Shown here: positions 1-6,414 of the stretch, one piece after another
Position numbering within the stretch: position 1 is the stretch's first letter
How the letters are laid out: every line of letters starts with the position of its first letter
DNA from: Candidatus Thorarchaeota archaeon
GTDB taxonomy: Archaea; Asgardarchaeota; Thorarchaeia; Thorarchaeales; Thorarchaeaceae
DNA length: 18,199 nucleotides
Assembly (NCBI GenBank): GCA_029855925.1
Contig: JAGSHP010000335.1
Span: 1-18,199, forward strand
Direction of reading: 5' to 3'
Program-made: the position numbers and the translations under genes
Notes under the pieces: generated by a model
Told to the model about the DNA's origin: nothing
Database searches by the model: none
The model's input: only the letters and a program-made list of their open reading frames with translations

Positions 1-1330
1 GAGCGGTCGCCTCCTCGATCTGCGTTCGAACAACGGGGATCCCAAGAACATCGGCCTGAATCTGCATCCACACCTCGCTCCGCGCAGCACCGCCAGTCAC
101 ACGCATCTCTGACACGTCAAGCCCAAGACTCCTCATCACTTCAAGATTCGTTCTCAGTTCATAAGAGACCCCCTCAAGGATTGCACGTACAAGATGAGGA
201 CGGGTATGACCCAGTGCAAGACCAGCGAAGACACCACGAGCGTGAGGGTTCCAGTAGGGAGCGCCCGCGCCCACAAAGTGCGGGATGTGAATGACACCCT
301 CTGACCCTGGCGGAATCGATGCGGCCTCTTTGGCGAGCACGTCATACGGGTCGAGTCCATGTTTCTCAGCAGTTGCGCGCTCCTCAACACCAAGATTGTC
401 ACGGAACCAGCGAAGTGCAGAACCTGTTGTGAACATGCTCGCCTCAACGACAAATGCGCCATCAACAACATGTCGACTGCACAGGAGCCTTCTCTCGGGG
501 TCCAACCTCGGACTGTTGGAATAGGCAAGCATGAACGTACCGGTACCGGTTGTTGCCTTGGTCATTCCCTCACGTGTGACTCCAACACCTAGAGCAGCGC
601 ACTGCTGGTCACCACCACCAGCAACGACAGGGGTTCCAGTCGCAAGACCAGTCTGTTTGGCTGCAGCCTCGGTGATCTCTCCGACAACTTGTCCGGACTT
701 GACAAGATCAGGGAGCTTCTCGCGCGGAATCTCAAGAGCATCCAGAATCCTGTCCGACCAACGGGCATTGGCGATGTCAAATAGCATCGTCCTGCTGGCA
801 TTAGAGTAGTCCGTCACGGTCCGCCCTGTGAGTCTGAAGATGACAAAGTCGTGAACAAGAAGGAACTTGTGCGTCGCACTGAACACATCTGGCTCGTGCC
901 TCTTGATCCACAGAATCTTTGGGGCTGTGAAGTATGGGTCGATTGTGAGACCTGCAATGTTGTAGATCTCCTGGACGGGGACAGTCTGACGAATCAGGTC
1001 ACACTCAGGAACAGTACGCCGGTCCTGCCACACTATGGCTCGGCGGATTGGCCGACCATCCTCATCAATGGGAACGACGGTCTCACGCTGATTGGTCACA
1101 CTCACACCGGCAATGTCTGCAGGCGGGTACGGTCCAGCCTTGATCACCCGAGAGATGACAGCGCATGTTGTCGTCCACCACGTCTGTGCCTCCTGTTCCA
1201 CCCATGAGGGGCTTGGAAAAATGCTGCTGAACTCCTCATAGGACTTTGCGAGAACGGCACCTGTGGCATCAAAGAGCATGGCGCGCACGCCTGAGGTCCC
1301 TACGTCAATGGCAAGTATCAGCTGTGTCAT
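1..1330 (-). CDS. FGGY-family carbohydrate kinase (partial, C-terminus beyond window)
   Basis: ATP-dependent kinase of the xylulokinase/glycerol kinase/gluconokinase superfamily, cytoplasmic, phosphorylating a sugar or polyol. I translated it by hand from ATG 1330 to the window edge: 443 uninterrupted codons. Visible features: the actin-fold phosphate-1 motif DVGTSG (residues 9-14), WVEQEAQTWW (43-52), TNQRET (79-84), the catalytic-Asp segment GGGDQQCAALG (D241), the adenosine-site TGTGTF (261-266), and the FGGY_C segment TGGAARSEVWMQIQADVLG (412-430). Family members are about 490-510 residues, so roughly 50-60 residues lie outside the window. A weak GTGAG lies 8 bases before the ATG. The GIY-YIG gene ends 60 bases upstream on the same strand, so they may be co-transcribed. 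The sequence does not decide the substrate; xylulose, glycerol, gluconate and erythritol are all possible. The frame is intact and this is not a pseudogene. Confidence 0.93.
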   Translation of the reverse strand, partial: MTQLILAIDVGTSGVRAMLFDATGAVLAKSYEEFSSIFPSPSWVEQEAQTWWTTTCAVISRVIKAGPYPPADIAGVSVTNQRETVVPIDEDGRPIRRAIVWQDRRTVPECDLIRQTVPVQEIYNIAGLTIDPYFTAPKILWIKRHEPDVFSATHKFLLVHDFVIFRLTGRTVTDYSNASRTMLFDIANARWSDRILDALEIPREKLPDLVKSGQVVGEITEAAAKQTGLATGTPVVAGGGDQQCAALGVGVTREGMTKATTGTGTFMLAYSNSPRLDPERRLLCSRHVVDGAFVVEASMFTTGSALRWFRDNLGVEERATAEKHGLDPYDVLAKEAASIPPGSEGVIHIPHFVGAGAPYWNPHARGVFAGLALGHTRPHLVRAILEGVSYELRTNLEVMRSLGLDVSEMRVTGGAARSEVWMQIQADVLGIPVVRTQIEEATA

Positions 1331-1390
1331 GGGGGTCTCACACGGCAACAGGTACAAATCATCGATAAGAGCTTTTGGAGAGCAGGCTCC

Positions 1391-1678
1391 TCACAGGTCG
1401 GGAGAATCAGTCTCGATGAACTCTCGAAGGTCTCTTCGTGGACCAATCAGGCTCATCTTCAAGCGACGGTTTCGTTGGATCTGTCGCTCTCGTTTCATGG
1501 CTTGGCCGCGGGTCTCACACTCTTCCATGTAGACTAGGTAACGAGGCTGATGCATTCGAAGATAGCGTGCCGACTTTGTTGTGCCTGAGAGATGCTCGGA
1601 GATTCGTCTGGCGAGGTCATTGGTCTGACCGGTGTAATAGGTGCCATCCGCGGTCTCAATGATGTAGACAAAATACAT
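1391..1678 (-). CDS. GIY-YIG nuclease-domain protein (UPF0213/YhbQ-like)
   Basis: 95-residue single-domain protein. The GIY-YIG hallmark is VYII (residues 4-7) followed by YYTGQT (14-19). The conserved arginine is in DLARRISEH (21-29), and the conserved glutamate is in MKRERQIQ (61-68, E64). Length and motif spacing match the stand-alone YhbQ/UPF0213 group. Members carry a GIY-YIG nuclease core and some have been reported to nick or degrade DNA; the physiological role is unsettled. GGTGAG lies about 6 bases before ATG 1678, and a TATA-like box lies at 1703-1710. It is divergent from the membrane-protein gene on the plus strand and lies upstream of the FGGY kinase on the same strand, with no functional link suggested. 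The family call is solid; a specific function cannot be given. Confidence 0.9.
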   Translation of the reverse strand: MYFVYIIETADGTYYTGQTNDLARRISEHLSGTTKSARYLRMHQPRYLVYMEECETRGQAMKRERQIQRNRRLKMSLIGPRRDLREFIETDSPDL

Positions 1679-1702
1679 TGCAGGCTCACCAGTCTAGAAA
1701 CA

Positions 1703-1727
1703 CCGATATAGACGTTTGGAATATGTA
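1703..1727. promoter_or_regulatory. Divergent TATA-like boxes
   Basis: Two archaeal-style AT boxes sit back to back in the 77-base gap. On the minus strand TATATCGG (1703-1710) is about 25-30 bases before the GIY-YIG start. On the plus strand GGAATATGTA (1718-1727) is about 30 bases before ATG 1756. The spacing suits a TATA box about 26 bases before a transcription start with a very short leader in both directions. The matches are weak, so this rests mainly on position. Confidence 0.35.
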
Positions 1728-1755
1728 TCGAGACCATAGTGTGAAGGCGAGGAAC

Positions 1756-2799
1756 ATGTCACAGAACCCCAAGTCCAGCAAACTGGCAATCCTTCTTCTT
1801 GGAATTCTCTCGATGACCTTTGCAGAGGTCTTCTCAGGTTCCTCCCCACTGTGGCCTTTCAGTCTGGTGTCATGGCTCATTGCATTCCCTGTGTATTGGT
1901 CCCACATCCTCTTCTTTCTGGGTCTCGCAGTCAGGTACCATCGGTTCTCGATACCTCATCTATACCTGTGGGGGATGCTCTTCGGTTTCTATGAGAGCTG
2001 GGTGACGAAGGTCGTCTGGGGTGGATTCATGGATCAGACCGCACCCCCTGCGATACAAATCTTTGGTATTGCCATCATTGAGACCATTATGATAATCTTC
2101 TTCTGGCACCCGCTGTTCTCGTTCATCATCCCGGTCATTGTGTATCAGATGCTGATGCAGTCGAACAATCCAAACGCACCGTTGCTGTCAGGACATGAAA
2201 AATGGCTGACCCCCAGTCGACGGAACAAGGCTCTCGGAGTGGTAATCGCCATCATTGGAGGTGCGGGGATAGCAGGAGGGGCGCAGCAGAACATTGCCGT
2301 TGTATTGCCTGTGACTGTGACAAGTACGCTTCTCATAGTGATCGTATACAAGCTTGCAACTCGCAGAAACCGCACCCCCTCAGTCGAGTCTGTGATCCTT
2401 GGAACAAGAGGACTCGTAATGGTAGGCTTGTTCATCGCCGCGTTCTACGCAGTCACATTTCCGACCTGGCTTCCTGAGAGGATTCCATCTGCTGATGGAA
2501 TGATAGCTGTGGTGCTGTTCTATGTGGTCTTGCTTCTCATACTTCGTGCCTCCCCCAAGGTGGAGGTTGTCTATGAGGCCTCAGCAAACGAGAGACTTCT
2601 TGGATACGGCTGGTTCCTTCGAGTCATGGCGCTATTCATAGTCGCCGCTCTTGTCATGGCACTGATTCCGGCGCTCGGCTTTATCGTGTTCGCGACTGAG
2701 GTGTATGGAATGCTGGTCGTGGGACCACTGCTGTTCATCTTCACGTTACTAGGACTCAGACGACTCAGACCATCGCCTGACGTGGACACGCAGAACTGA
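1756..2799 (+). CDS. Polytopic membrane protein, unknown function
   Basis: About 347 residues with 9-10 hydrophobic segments, hence an integral membrane protein. The reading frame extends upstream to an ATG at 1678, but I prefer ATG 1756 (start MSQNPK). It leaves room for the promoter region at 1700-1730, is preceded by GGCGAGGAA, and avoids a hydrophilic 26-residue extension overlapping the GIY-YIG start. Seen in sequence: an early helix containing FAEVFSGSSPLWPF, a conserved-looking WGMLFGFYESWVTKVVWGG loop-helix, a Gly-rich stretch GGAGIAGGAQQN, and a basic C-terminal tail LRRLRPSP. I do not recognise the family. It is followed in the same direction by two more membrane-protein genes (61 and 206 residues) after a 78-base gap. 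That suggests a related membrane function but does not show one. Confidence 0.8.
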   Translation: MSQNPKSSKLAILLLGILSMTFAEVFSGSSPLWPFSLVSWLIAFPVYWSHILFFLGLAVRYHRFSIPHLYLWGMLFGFYESWVTKVVWGGFMDQTAPPAIQIFGIAIIETIMIIFFWHPLFSFIIPVIVYQMLMQSNNPNAPLLSGHEKWLTPSRRNKALGVVIAIIGGAGIAGGAQQNIAVVLPVTVTSTLLIVIVYKLATRRNRTPSVESVILGTRGLVMVGLFIAAFYAVTFPTWLPERIPSADGMIAVVLFYVVLLLILRASPKVEVVYEASANERLLGYGWFLRVMALFIVAALVMALIPALGFIVFATEVYGMLVVGPLLFIFTLLGLRRLRPSPDVDTQN

Positions 2800-2877
2800 A
2801 GGAGAGGCGCGCGCAGACCGGGCGGACCGAGGGAACATTTTAGGGGCACGGAGTTGCATGTTGCCCAGTGATTTGAG

Positions 2878-3063
2878 ATGGATTTGGCAAAGGAGCTACT
2901 TCCGGTCGCGGCCATCCTAGTCGTGCTTATCTCCATGGCACTCGTAGACATCATCATTATCACAGATGCACTGCGTGCGCTCACCATAATCCCGATGCTT
3001 ATCGTTCTGCTCCTGTGGACTGCAGCCACAGTCAAAGTGAGGAGGCGGGAAGATGTACGCTGA
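2878..3063 (+). CDS. Small two-helix membrane protein
   Basis: 61 residues: two hydrophobic helices (about residues 9-27 and 33-52) separated by a short polar turn (IITDALRAL) and ending in a basic tail VKVRRREDVR. Under the positive-inside rule both ends would be cytoplasmic. Its 3' end overlaps the next gene by 11 bases and carries that gene's Shine-Dalgarno (AGGAGG, 3040-3045), so translation of the two is probably coupled. Its own start has only a weak GTGATTTGAG before ATG 2878. It could be a small subunit or a leader for the 206-residue protein. No family recognised; the overlap and the hydrophobic pattern are the case for it being real. Confidence 0.6.
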   Translation: MDLAKELLPVAAILVVLISMALVDIIIITDALRALTIIPMLIVLLLWTAATVKVRRREDVR

Positions 3064-3673
3064 GATCGTGACGCTGACTGTCATGCTCGGTTGCCTCCTG
3101 TGCATCATTCACAGCTGGCTGTACAGGAGTCACTGGGAGACCGTGGCATTCTTTGTGGGCGGTTTCGTGTTCGGCATCGTGCGTGAGAACCTCGTTGCCC
3201 TGATGCCACAACTCTACACGTATCCGGACCATCCGTTCTACATAGGCGCCGCACCGCTGATGATGGGATTTGGCTGGTCTGCCTCGTTCTATGCCTGCTG
3301 GATCATCTCTGGACGAATGGTGGAGGCGTTCGCTCCGTCTTTGAGCGAGAGGTGGTGGGGCGTGCCACTGATATCGGCAATAAATAGTGGACTTCTATCA
3401 ATTCCTGTCGAGGTGGCGGCTGGTGCATCTCAGACACAGTGGTGGATATGGCCCGCGAGCGCCATGAAGGTCCTCTGGGAGATGCCTGCGATTGTCCCCT
3501 ATGGTTGGGCAGGAGCTGCGTTTCTGTTCATAGTATTCTTCCAGACAGCCATGAGGCGAGAGAACACTCCTCGAAAGAATGCCTTGACCTTCATCGTTAC
3601 AACACTCATCATCATCATCATTCATCTTGTCTATTTGATTACGATTAGAACGATTATTGTTATTCTTACATAG
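3053..3673 (+). CDS. Six-helix membrane protein, faint CruF/DUF422-like pattern
   Basis: 206 residues with about six transmembrane helices. The start at ATG 3053 is well supported by AGGAGG (3040-3045) seven bases upstream. Visible residues: a Glu in FGIVREN (about 41-47), a Tyr-rich loop YTYPDHPFY, then APLMMGFGWSASFYACW. A second Glu lies in VEVAAGASQTQWWIW, and a Pro-Tyr-Gly-Trp turn (VPYGWAG) precedes the fifth helix. The order Glu / PxxxxxGW / acidic-xxx-W-W / GW is reminiscent of the carotenoid hydratase CruF family (DUF422), but the resemblance is from memory and weak. The tail is almost all Ile/Leu, from an (ATC)n run at 3606-3619. It is translationally coupled to the upstream 61-residue gene. 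Treat it as a membrane protein of unknown function. Confidence 0.78.
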   Translation: MYAEIVTLTVMLGCLLCIIHSWLYRSHWETVAFFVGGFVFGIVRENLVALMPQLYTYPDHPFYIGAAPLMMGFGWSASFYACWIISGRMVEAFAPSLSERWWGVPLISAINSGLLSIPVEVAAGASQTQWWIWPASAMKVLWEMPAIVPYGWAGAAFLFIVFFQTAMRRENTPRKNALTFIVTTLIIIIIHLVYLITIRTIIVILT

Positions 3674-3767
3674 GACTGATCATGGATCAGGATGTGGACG
3701 GTTCCAGACCGACTTTTCGCAGTGAACCATTTCAAGAACTGTCATGCGTTCGGCTGGGAGAAAACCA

Positions 3768-3867
3768 CCCTGCTGTAAGGGGATGCCTTAACGGGTAATC
3801 TTGCCAGCGAAAGGCAGGTTCGACTTCTACCCAACGTCGTATTACCGACTCTTGGTCCATTCCAAGA
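3768..3867 (+). ncRNA. Candidate structured RNA (run of four hairpins)
   Basis: Seen directly: CCCT/AGGG with a 6-base loop (3768-3781). Then a long hairpin with outer stem GGGTA/TACCC (3793-3797 with 3828-3832), inner stem CTTGCC/GGCAGG (3800-3805 with 3813-3818, one G-U) and loop AGCGAAA. Next GTCG/CGAC with a 6-base loop (3836-3849), directly abutting TCTTGG/CCAAGA with a 6-base loop (3850-3867). The piece GGTTCGACT resembles a tRNA T-loop, but no cloverleaf can be closed. Strand is uncertain because the stems are symmetric. It may be an uncharacterised ncRNA, a decayed tRNA, or chance. Confidence 0.3.
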
Positions 3868-4273
3868 ATAGATTCCGTATTGGACATGACTCTCCTGTAT
3901 ACGCCTGAGGTTCTAGGTCGTATGGTTCGGAATATGACAATCACTCTGTCCTTTGGTTCGCTAGTGCTATCGATGTGCATGATTTCACATCAGGATTGTA
4001 AGAAACAAGATAGTCATTTGGAACACGAATGTTACGACATTACCAAGGGTGATAGGTTCATCAAACAAAAATGGCAAGTGATGAGGCCTGCTTTGTCGCA
4101 GTGTGATGACCAGCAGATTTTGCGTTAAATAACTCGTTTTGTCTGATTACTCCTTCTTGCATCACCTCATCGACTTGGTACACAGAAGCGCACCAAGCAA
4201 TCCCAAACCAGCTATGAAGTGTTGCCCTTAAATGATGGGACGCAGACAAAATGCATAGGAAGATATCAATATA

Positions 4274-4288
4274 CGAAACATATTTATC
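4274..4288 (+). promoter_or_regulatory. BRE/TATA-like promoter of the 74-aa + frameshifted gene unit
   Basis: CGAAA followed by CATATTTATC matches an archaeal BRE plus TATA box. A start site would be expected near 4308-4312, about 60-65 bases before ATG 4374. The box lies inside the longer possible reading frame that begins at 4251, which argues that the real gene starts at 4374. Confidence 0.5.
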
Positions 4289-4373
4289 AAAGCGAGGAAA
4301 AAGGTGTACAATTGTGATAAGAAACATCACAACAAAAATAGGATTAAATAAATGGGATTGGAGTGAATGGGTG

Positions 4374-4598
4374 ATGTTAGTTACTCCAAAAAAGAGAATC
4401 AGGCTCATTCTTACCGAAAGCTCATCGGACGACTTCGCTGAAGAGATAAAAAAGAAATTCGAGGCGGTGGGAATATCTTTTAGCCGCACAAGAGATCCAA
4501 TGAGAACCGAACCCGCAATTTTGACTCCTCGCGGTATTTTTACGGGCAAAGGCGGAATCGAATACTATCTAAGACATTTCACGAAGCAGGCCCAATAA
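4374..4598 (+). CDS. Small protein of unknown function, first gene of AT-rich unit
   Basis: 74 residues from ATG 4374. The frame is open back to an ATG at 4251, but GGAGTGA (4360-4366) sits seven bases before 4374, and a TATA-like box at 4274-4288 lies within the longer version. The sequence reads as a beta-alpha-beta unit: strand KRIRLILTES, amphipathic helix SDDFAEEIKKKFEAVG, strand ISFSRTRD, then PAILTPRGIFTGKGGIEYYL. The end is faintly like a glutaredoxin/thioredoxin tail, but no CxxC or cysteine is present, so a redox role is unlikely. It is followed after 18 bases by the next gene in the same direction, hence a probable two-gene operon. AT-richer than the genes outside the stretch. No family recognised. 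Confidence 0.6.
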   Translation: MLVTPKKRIRLILTESSSDDFAEEIKKKFEAVGISFSRTRDPMRTEPAILTPRGIFTGKGGIEYYLRHFTKQAQ

Positions 4599-4616
4599 GA
4601 GGGAGAGGGGGGGACT

Positions 4617-4730
4617 TTGAACACTCAACTCTACTTGGCTTTTGGTCAGACTGGTCTTGAACATCAGAGTATTGCCGAACAGCTACAAACGTATAATGAC
4701 TCGTTAAAAAAAAAGAAAAGCCAAATCTGA
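4617..4730 (+). CDS. Short N-terminal frame of the frameshifted P-loop-like/NDT-like gene
   Basis: 37 codons from TTG 4617 to TGA 4728-4730, preceded by a GA/G-rich ribosome site (GGAG 4602-4605, GAGG 4605-4608). It encodes LYLAFGQTGLEHQ, a hydrophobic strand followed by a Gly-containing turn in the place of a Walker A loop. The usual GK[ST] reads EHQ here, so nucleotide binding is doubtful. It then runs into a lysine stretch encoded by nine A (4706-4714). The downstream frame (-1) is open from 4700, with no stop before ATG 4742. A -1 shift would give one protein of about 517 residues. I regard this as the true beginning of the next gene rather than a separate peptide. Confidence 0.5.
   Translation: MNTQLYLAFGQTGLEHQSIAEQLQTYNDSLKKKKSQI
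4709..4715 (+). promoter_or_regulatory. Slippery heptamer A AAA AAG in A9 run, in register for -1 frameshift
   Basis: In the upstream frame the codons read TTA AAA AAA AAG AAA, so A4709, AAA 4710-4712 and AAG 4713-4715 form the classic dnaX-type heptamer in the correct phase. The two frames overlap only from 4700 (after TGA 4697-4699 in the -1 frame) to TGA 4728-4730, and the A9 run falls in the middle of that 30-base window. I see no clear downstream stem-loop. Programmed frameshifting, transcriptional slippage on A9, or a homopolymer error in the assembly are all possible. Confidence 0.5.
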
Positions 4731-4741
4731 AATGCTACGAC

Positions 4742-6169
4742 ATGAAGGTTGGTTTTGCACTCTCCAAAGGGATAGAGGATTCCCCGGGGATTGAGGAATT
4801 CATTAGAAAAGACTTGCCATTAATATGGGAAAAGTTGAATACTGTAGAAAAGACGAATCTATGTCGTGGGGCGTATCACTCTGTCATTAATTTGATTCAA
4901 CGAGAGAAACCCGACATAGCAGTGCTGTTTGCCCACCTCCTATGGTACAGAAACGAATCGTTTTTCATCACACTGGACCCTCGAACCGTGGGGGATAAGG
5001 AGATATCCATACGTCCCGTCGGAGTCATAACCCTCATAGATGATATTTATCAGGTACGTGAGAGAATTAGAAATCGTTCATCAAAGAGTGGACCCCGATT
5101 GCGAGTCAATTTCACACTAGAAGAACTTGCTGTTTGGCGGGACTTTGAAATATTGTTATCGGACATGTTGACCGAGCATATTCTTGGTCAGTCAAGAGGG
5201 TTTCACTACATCTGGGCAATAAAGCATCCGATATCATCATTGTGGAGTTTGATAGCGAAACCCGAAAGGTTAGTTGTGTACTCAGCATTTCCGATTTCAT
5301 CTACAAGAGGCCATCAGGAACGAATGGATGATATTGATCAATTTAGGGCACGTTTGTACGAGCATTTTGTTGTTTCAGACCCCCTGACAATTGATGAATA
5401 CCCACTACTACAGAAACTGCATAATCTTTGGAAGGATACGGTCAAGAGAGAAATCGAGAAGAAGAATACAACAATACCGGACGGTTTGGAAATTAACTTT
5501 GATTTCTATCTTGACAAATGCACGATCTGTGACACTGAATATGATATTATCGGGAACAAGATAATAATGGAGCAACCATTCGAATTCCAAGGGACACAGT
5601 GGAATGTCCCGCCGGAATTGCTTCTACCACTTGACGAGCAAATCGAGCTCACCCATGATAATAGATGGCCACTCTACCCTAGAGCAGTATTTCGTAACAC
5701 TAGACCCACTATAGGACAAAATAAGTTTGTGGTAAGCATACCTGCATGGGAGGTAATGATTGCGACAAGAGGAATCAACAGCCAGATAAGAACTAGAGAC
5801 TTTCGATTGATTGAACGTGCAGATGCTATCGTGGCTTTTAGACCAAACTATAAACGATTGAAGATCTCGGACGGCGTGAAACAGGAAATCAGGTTTGCAC
5901 TAGAACTTCGTCAGTCCTATGGAATGAACTTGGATATTATAACCATCTGGCCTAGTAGTGAGGATGGAGCAATTCCTAAGGCAGGAGGAGCATTTGGGGG
6001 TGGAGCTGCTTCTGAATTTGATTATGCAAGTCCAATGGAAACACTCGATGAAGCAATCGAACAGCTGGAGCGAAAACAGGAAGAAAAGCGAAACCACTTC
6101 ATGGGGTGGAAAACACCAAGTGAACTTGCTGAACGGAAACGCACATGGGCATTTTTGAGTACAATCTAG
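4742..6169 (+). CDS. Unknown protein with nucleoside 2-deoxyribosyltransferase-like C-terminal region (main frame)
   Basis: 475 residues from ATG 4742; probably 517 when joined to the TTG 4617 frame by a -1 shift. No good ribosome site precedes 4742, which favours the joined form. The N-terminal half looks like a nucleotide-kinase-like core (strand VGVITLIDDIY, residues 93-103) followed by helix WRDFEILLSDMLTEHILG. Two segments resemble the NDT/DRHyd fold. The first is RLVVYSAFPISSTRG (176-190), in the position of the YLAGPI nucleotide-binding strand. The second is RDFRLIERADAIVAF (352-366) followed by SDGVKQEIRFAL (376-387), where E382 would be the catalytic glutamate. A CTIC pair lies at 260-263. 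Enzymes of that fold cleave nucleoside or NAD-type N-glycosidic bonds; that activity is an inference here. The C-terminus has a Gly-rich loop (415-422) and a charged helix. AT-rich, unlike its flanks. It could be a defence effector, a nucleotide-salvage enzyme or something else. Confidence 0.72.
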   Translation: MKVGFALSKGIEDSPGIEEFIRKDLPLIWEKLNTVEKTNLCRGAYHSVINLIQREKPDIAVLFAHLLWYRNESFFITLDPRTVGDKEISIRPVGVITLIDDIYQVRERIRNRSSKSGPRLRVNFTLEELAVWRDFEILLSDMLTEHILGQSRGFHYIWAIKHPISSLWSLIAKPERLVVYSAFPISSTRGHQERMDDIDQFRARLYEHFVVSDPLTIDEYPLLQKLHNLWKDTVKREIEKKNTTIPDGLEINFDFYLDKCTICDTEYDIIGNKIIMEQPFEFQGTQWNVPPELLLPLDEQIELTHDNRWPLYPRAVFRNTRPTIGQNKFVVSIPAWEVMIATRGINSQIRTRDFRLIERADAIVAFRPNYKRLKISDGVKQEIRFALELRQSYGMNLDIITIWPSSEDGAIPKAGGAFGGGAASEFDYASPMETLDEAIEQLERKQEEKRNHFMGWKTPSELAERKRTWAFLSTI

Positions 6170-6388
6170 AGATTCTTGTACTTGGGAACTGGACTGGGAG
6201 GGTCATCAAGCAATTACAGTGGCGAAGTGGATGACCATGTGTGATTTGTGAAACGCGTAGTGTGAATGCAAAATCTTACGAAACAATCTGCATGTAAAGC
6301 AGAAAGCGGTTAGCCCGATAGAGAGTTGATACGGATCAGCAGAAACTGCGAACATATCTCGAACGGCACTCAAGCAGGAGAAAGAGGG
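6170..6388. other. Gene-free interval closing the AT-rich stretch
   Basis: About 220 bases between the end of the NDT-like gene and the terminator hairpin of the antiporter operon, which converges from the right. It contains one small hairpin, TCTGC/GCAGA with a 7-base loop (6287-6303), and no open frame of note. Base composition returns to the GC level of the neighbours near 6360. Confidence 0.5.
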
Positions 6389-6414
6389 GCGGGACGCCCT
6401 CTATGGTGTCCCGC
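6389..6414 (-). terminator. Hairpin terminator spanning the stop codon of the last antiporter gene
   Basis: A perfect 7-bp inverted repeat, GCGGGAC (6389-6395) and GTCCCGC (6408-6414), brackets the stop codon at 6401-6403. On the minus strand it is followed by CT-rich sequence rather than a clean T-run. The upstream arm lies inside the coding sequence. It sits where the six-gene operon should end and faces the convergent NDT-like gene. Confidence 0.5.

Larger units (their letters stand above)
3674..4373. other. Long non-coding interval at the start of the AT-rich stretch
   Basis: About 700 bases without a convincing gene. The left part (3768-3867) holds consecutive hairpins, listed separately. 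From about 3870 to 4250 I see only short frames with no recognisable motif, no good ribosome site and untypical composition. Around 4130-4290 the base composition becomes clearly AT-richer, and a BRE/TATA-like element occurs at 4274-4288. No insertion-sequence ends, integrase remnant or direct-repeat pair with the right flank (6170-6390) was seen by eye. Confidence 0.6.

Noticed and set aside
1..1330. FGGY kinase as a pseudogene, since only short frames with ATG starts appear inside it
   Set aside because: Hand translation on the minus strand shows 443 continuous codons with all family motifs; it only lacks its end because of the window edge.
1678..1755. Longer N-terminus (from ATG 1678) for the 347-aa membrane protein
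   Set aside because: The added 26 residues are hydrophilic, overlap the divergent promoter region and abut the start of the GIY-YIG gene; ATG 1756 fits better.
3604..3625. (ATC)n microsatellite as a phase-variation or CRISPR-like repeat
   Set aside because: It is a five-unit triplet run that keeps frame and encodes an isoleucine-rich membrane helix; triplet changes would not switch the gene off.
3761..3840. Possible tRNA around the T-loop-like GGTTCGACT
   Set aside because: A T-stem with one mismatch and a rough acceptor match (6 of 7 with one G-U) can be drawn, but no D-arm and no anticodon stem with a 7-base loop can be formed. Kept only as part of a structured-RNA candidate.
3880..4128. 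82-residue plus-strand frame with several Cys and His
   Set aside because: No ribosome site, no regular Cys spacing, no family resemblance; probably chance in a non-coding interval.
4061..4549. 162-residue minus-strand frame
   Set aside because: It lies antisense to the 74-aa gene and its promoter, has no recognisable motif or ribosome site, and its Leu/Ile/Ser/Phe-rich composition is what an antisense reading of AT-rich coding DNA gives.
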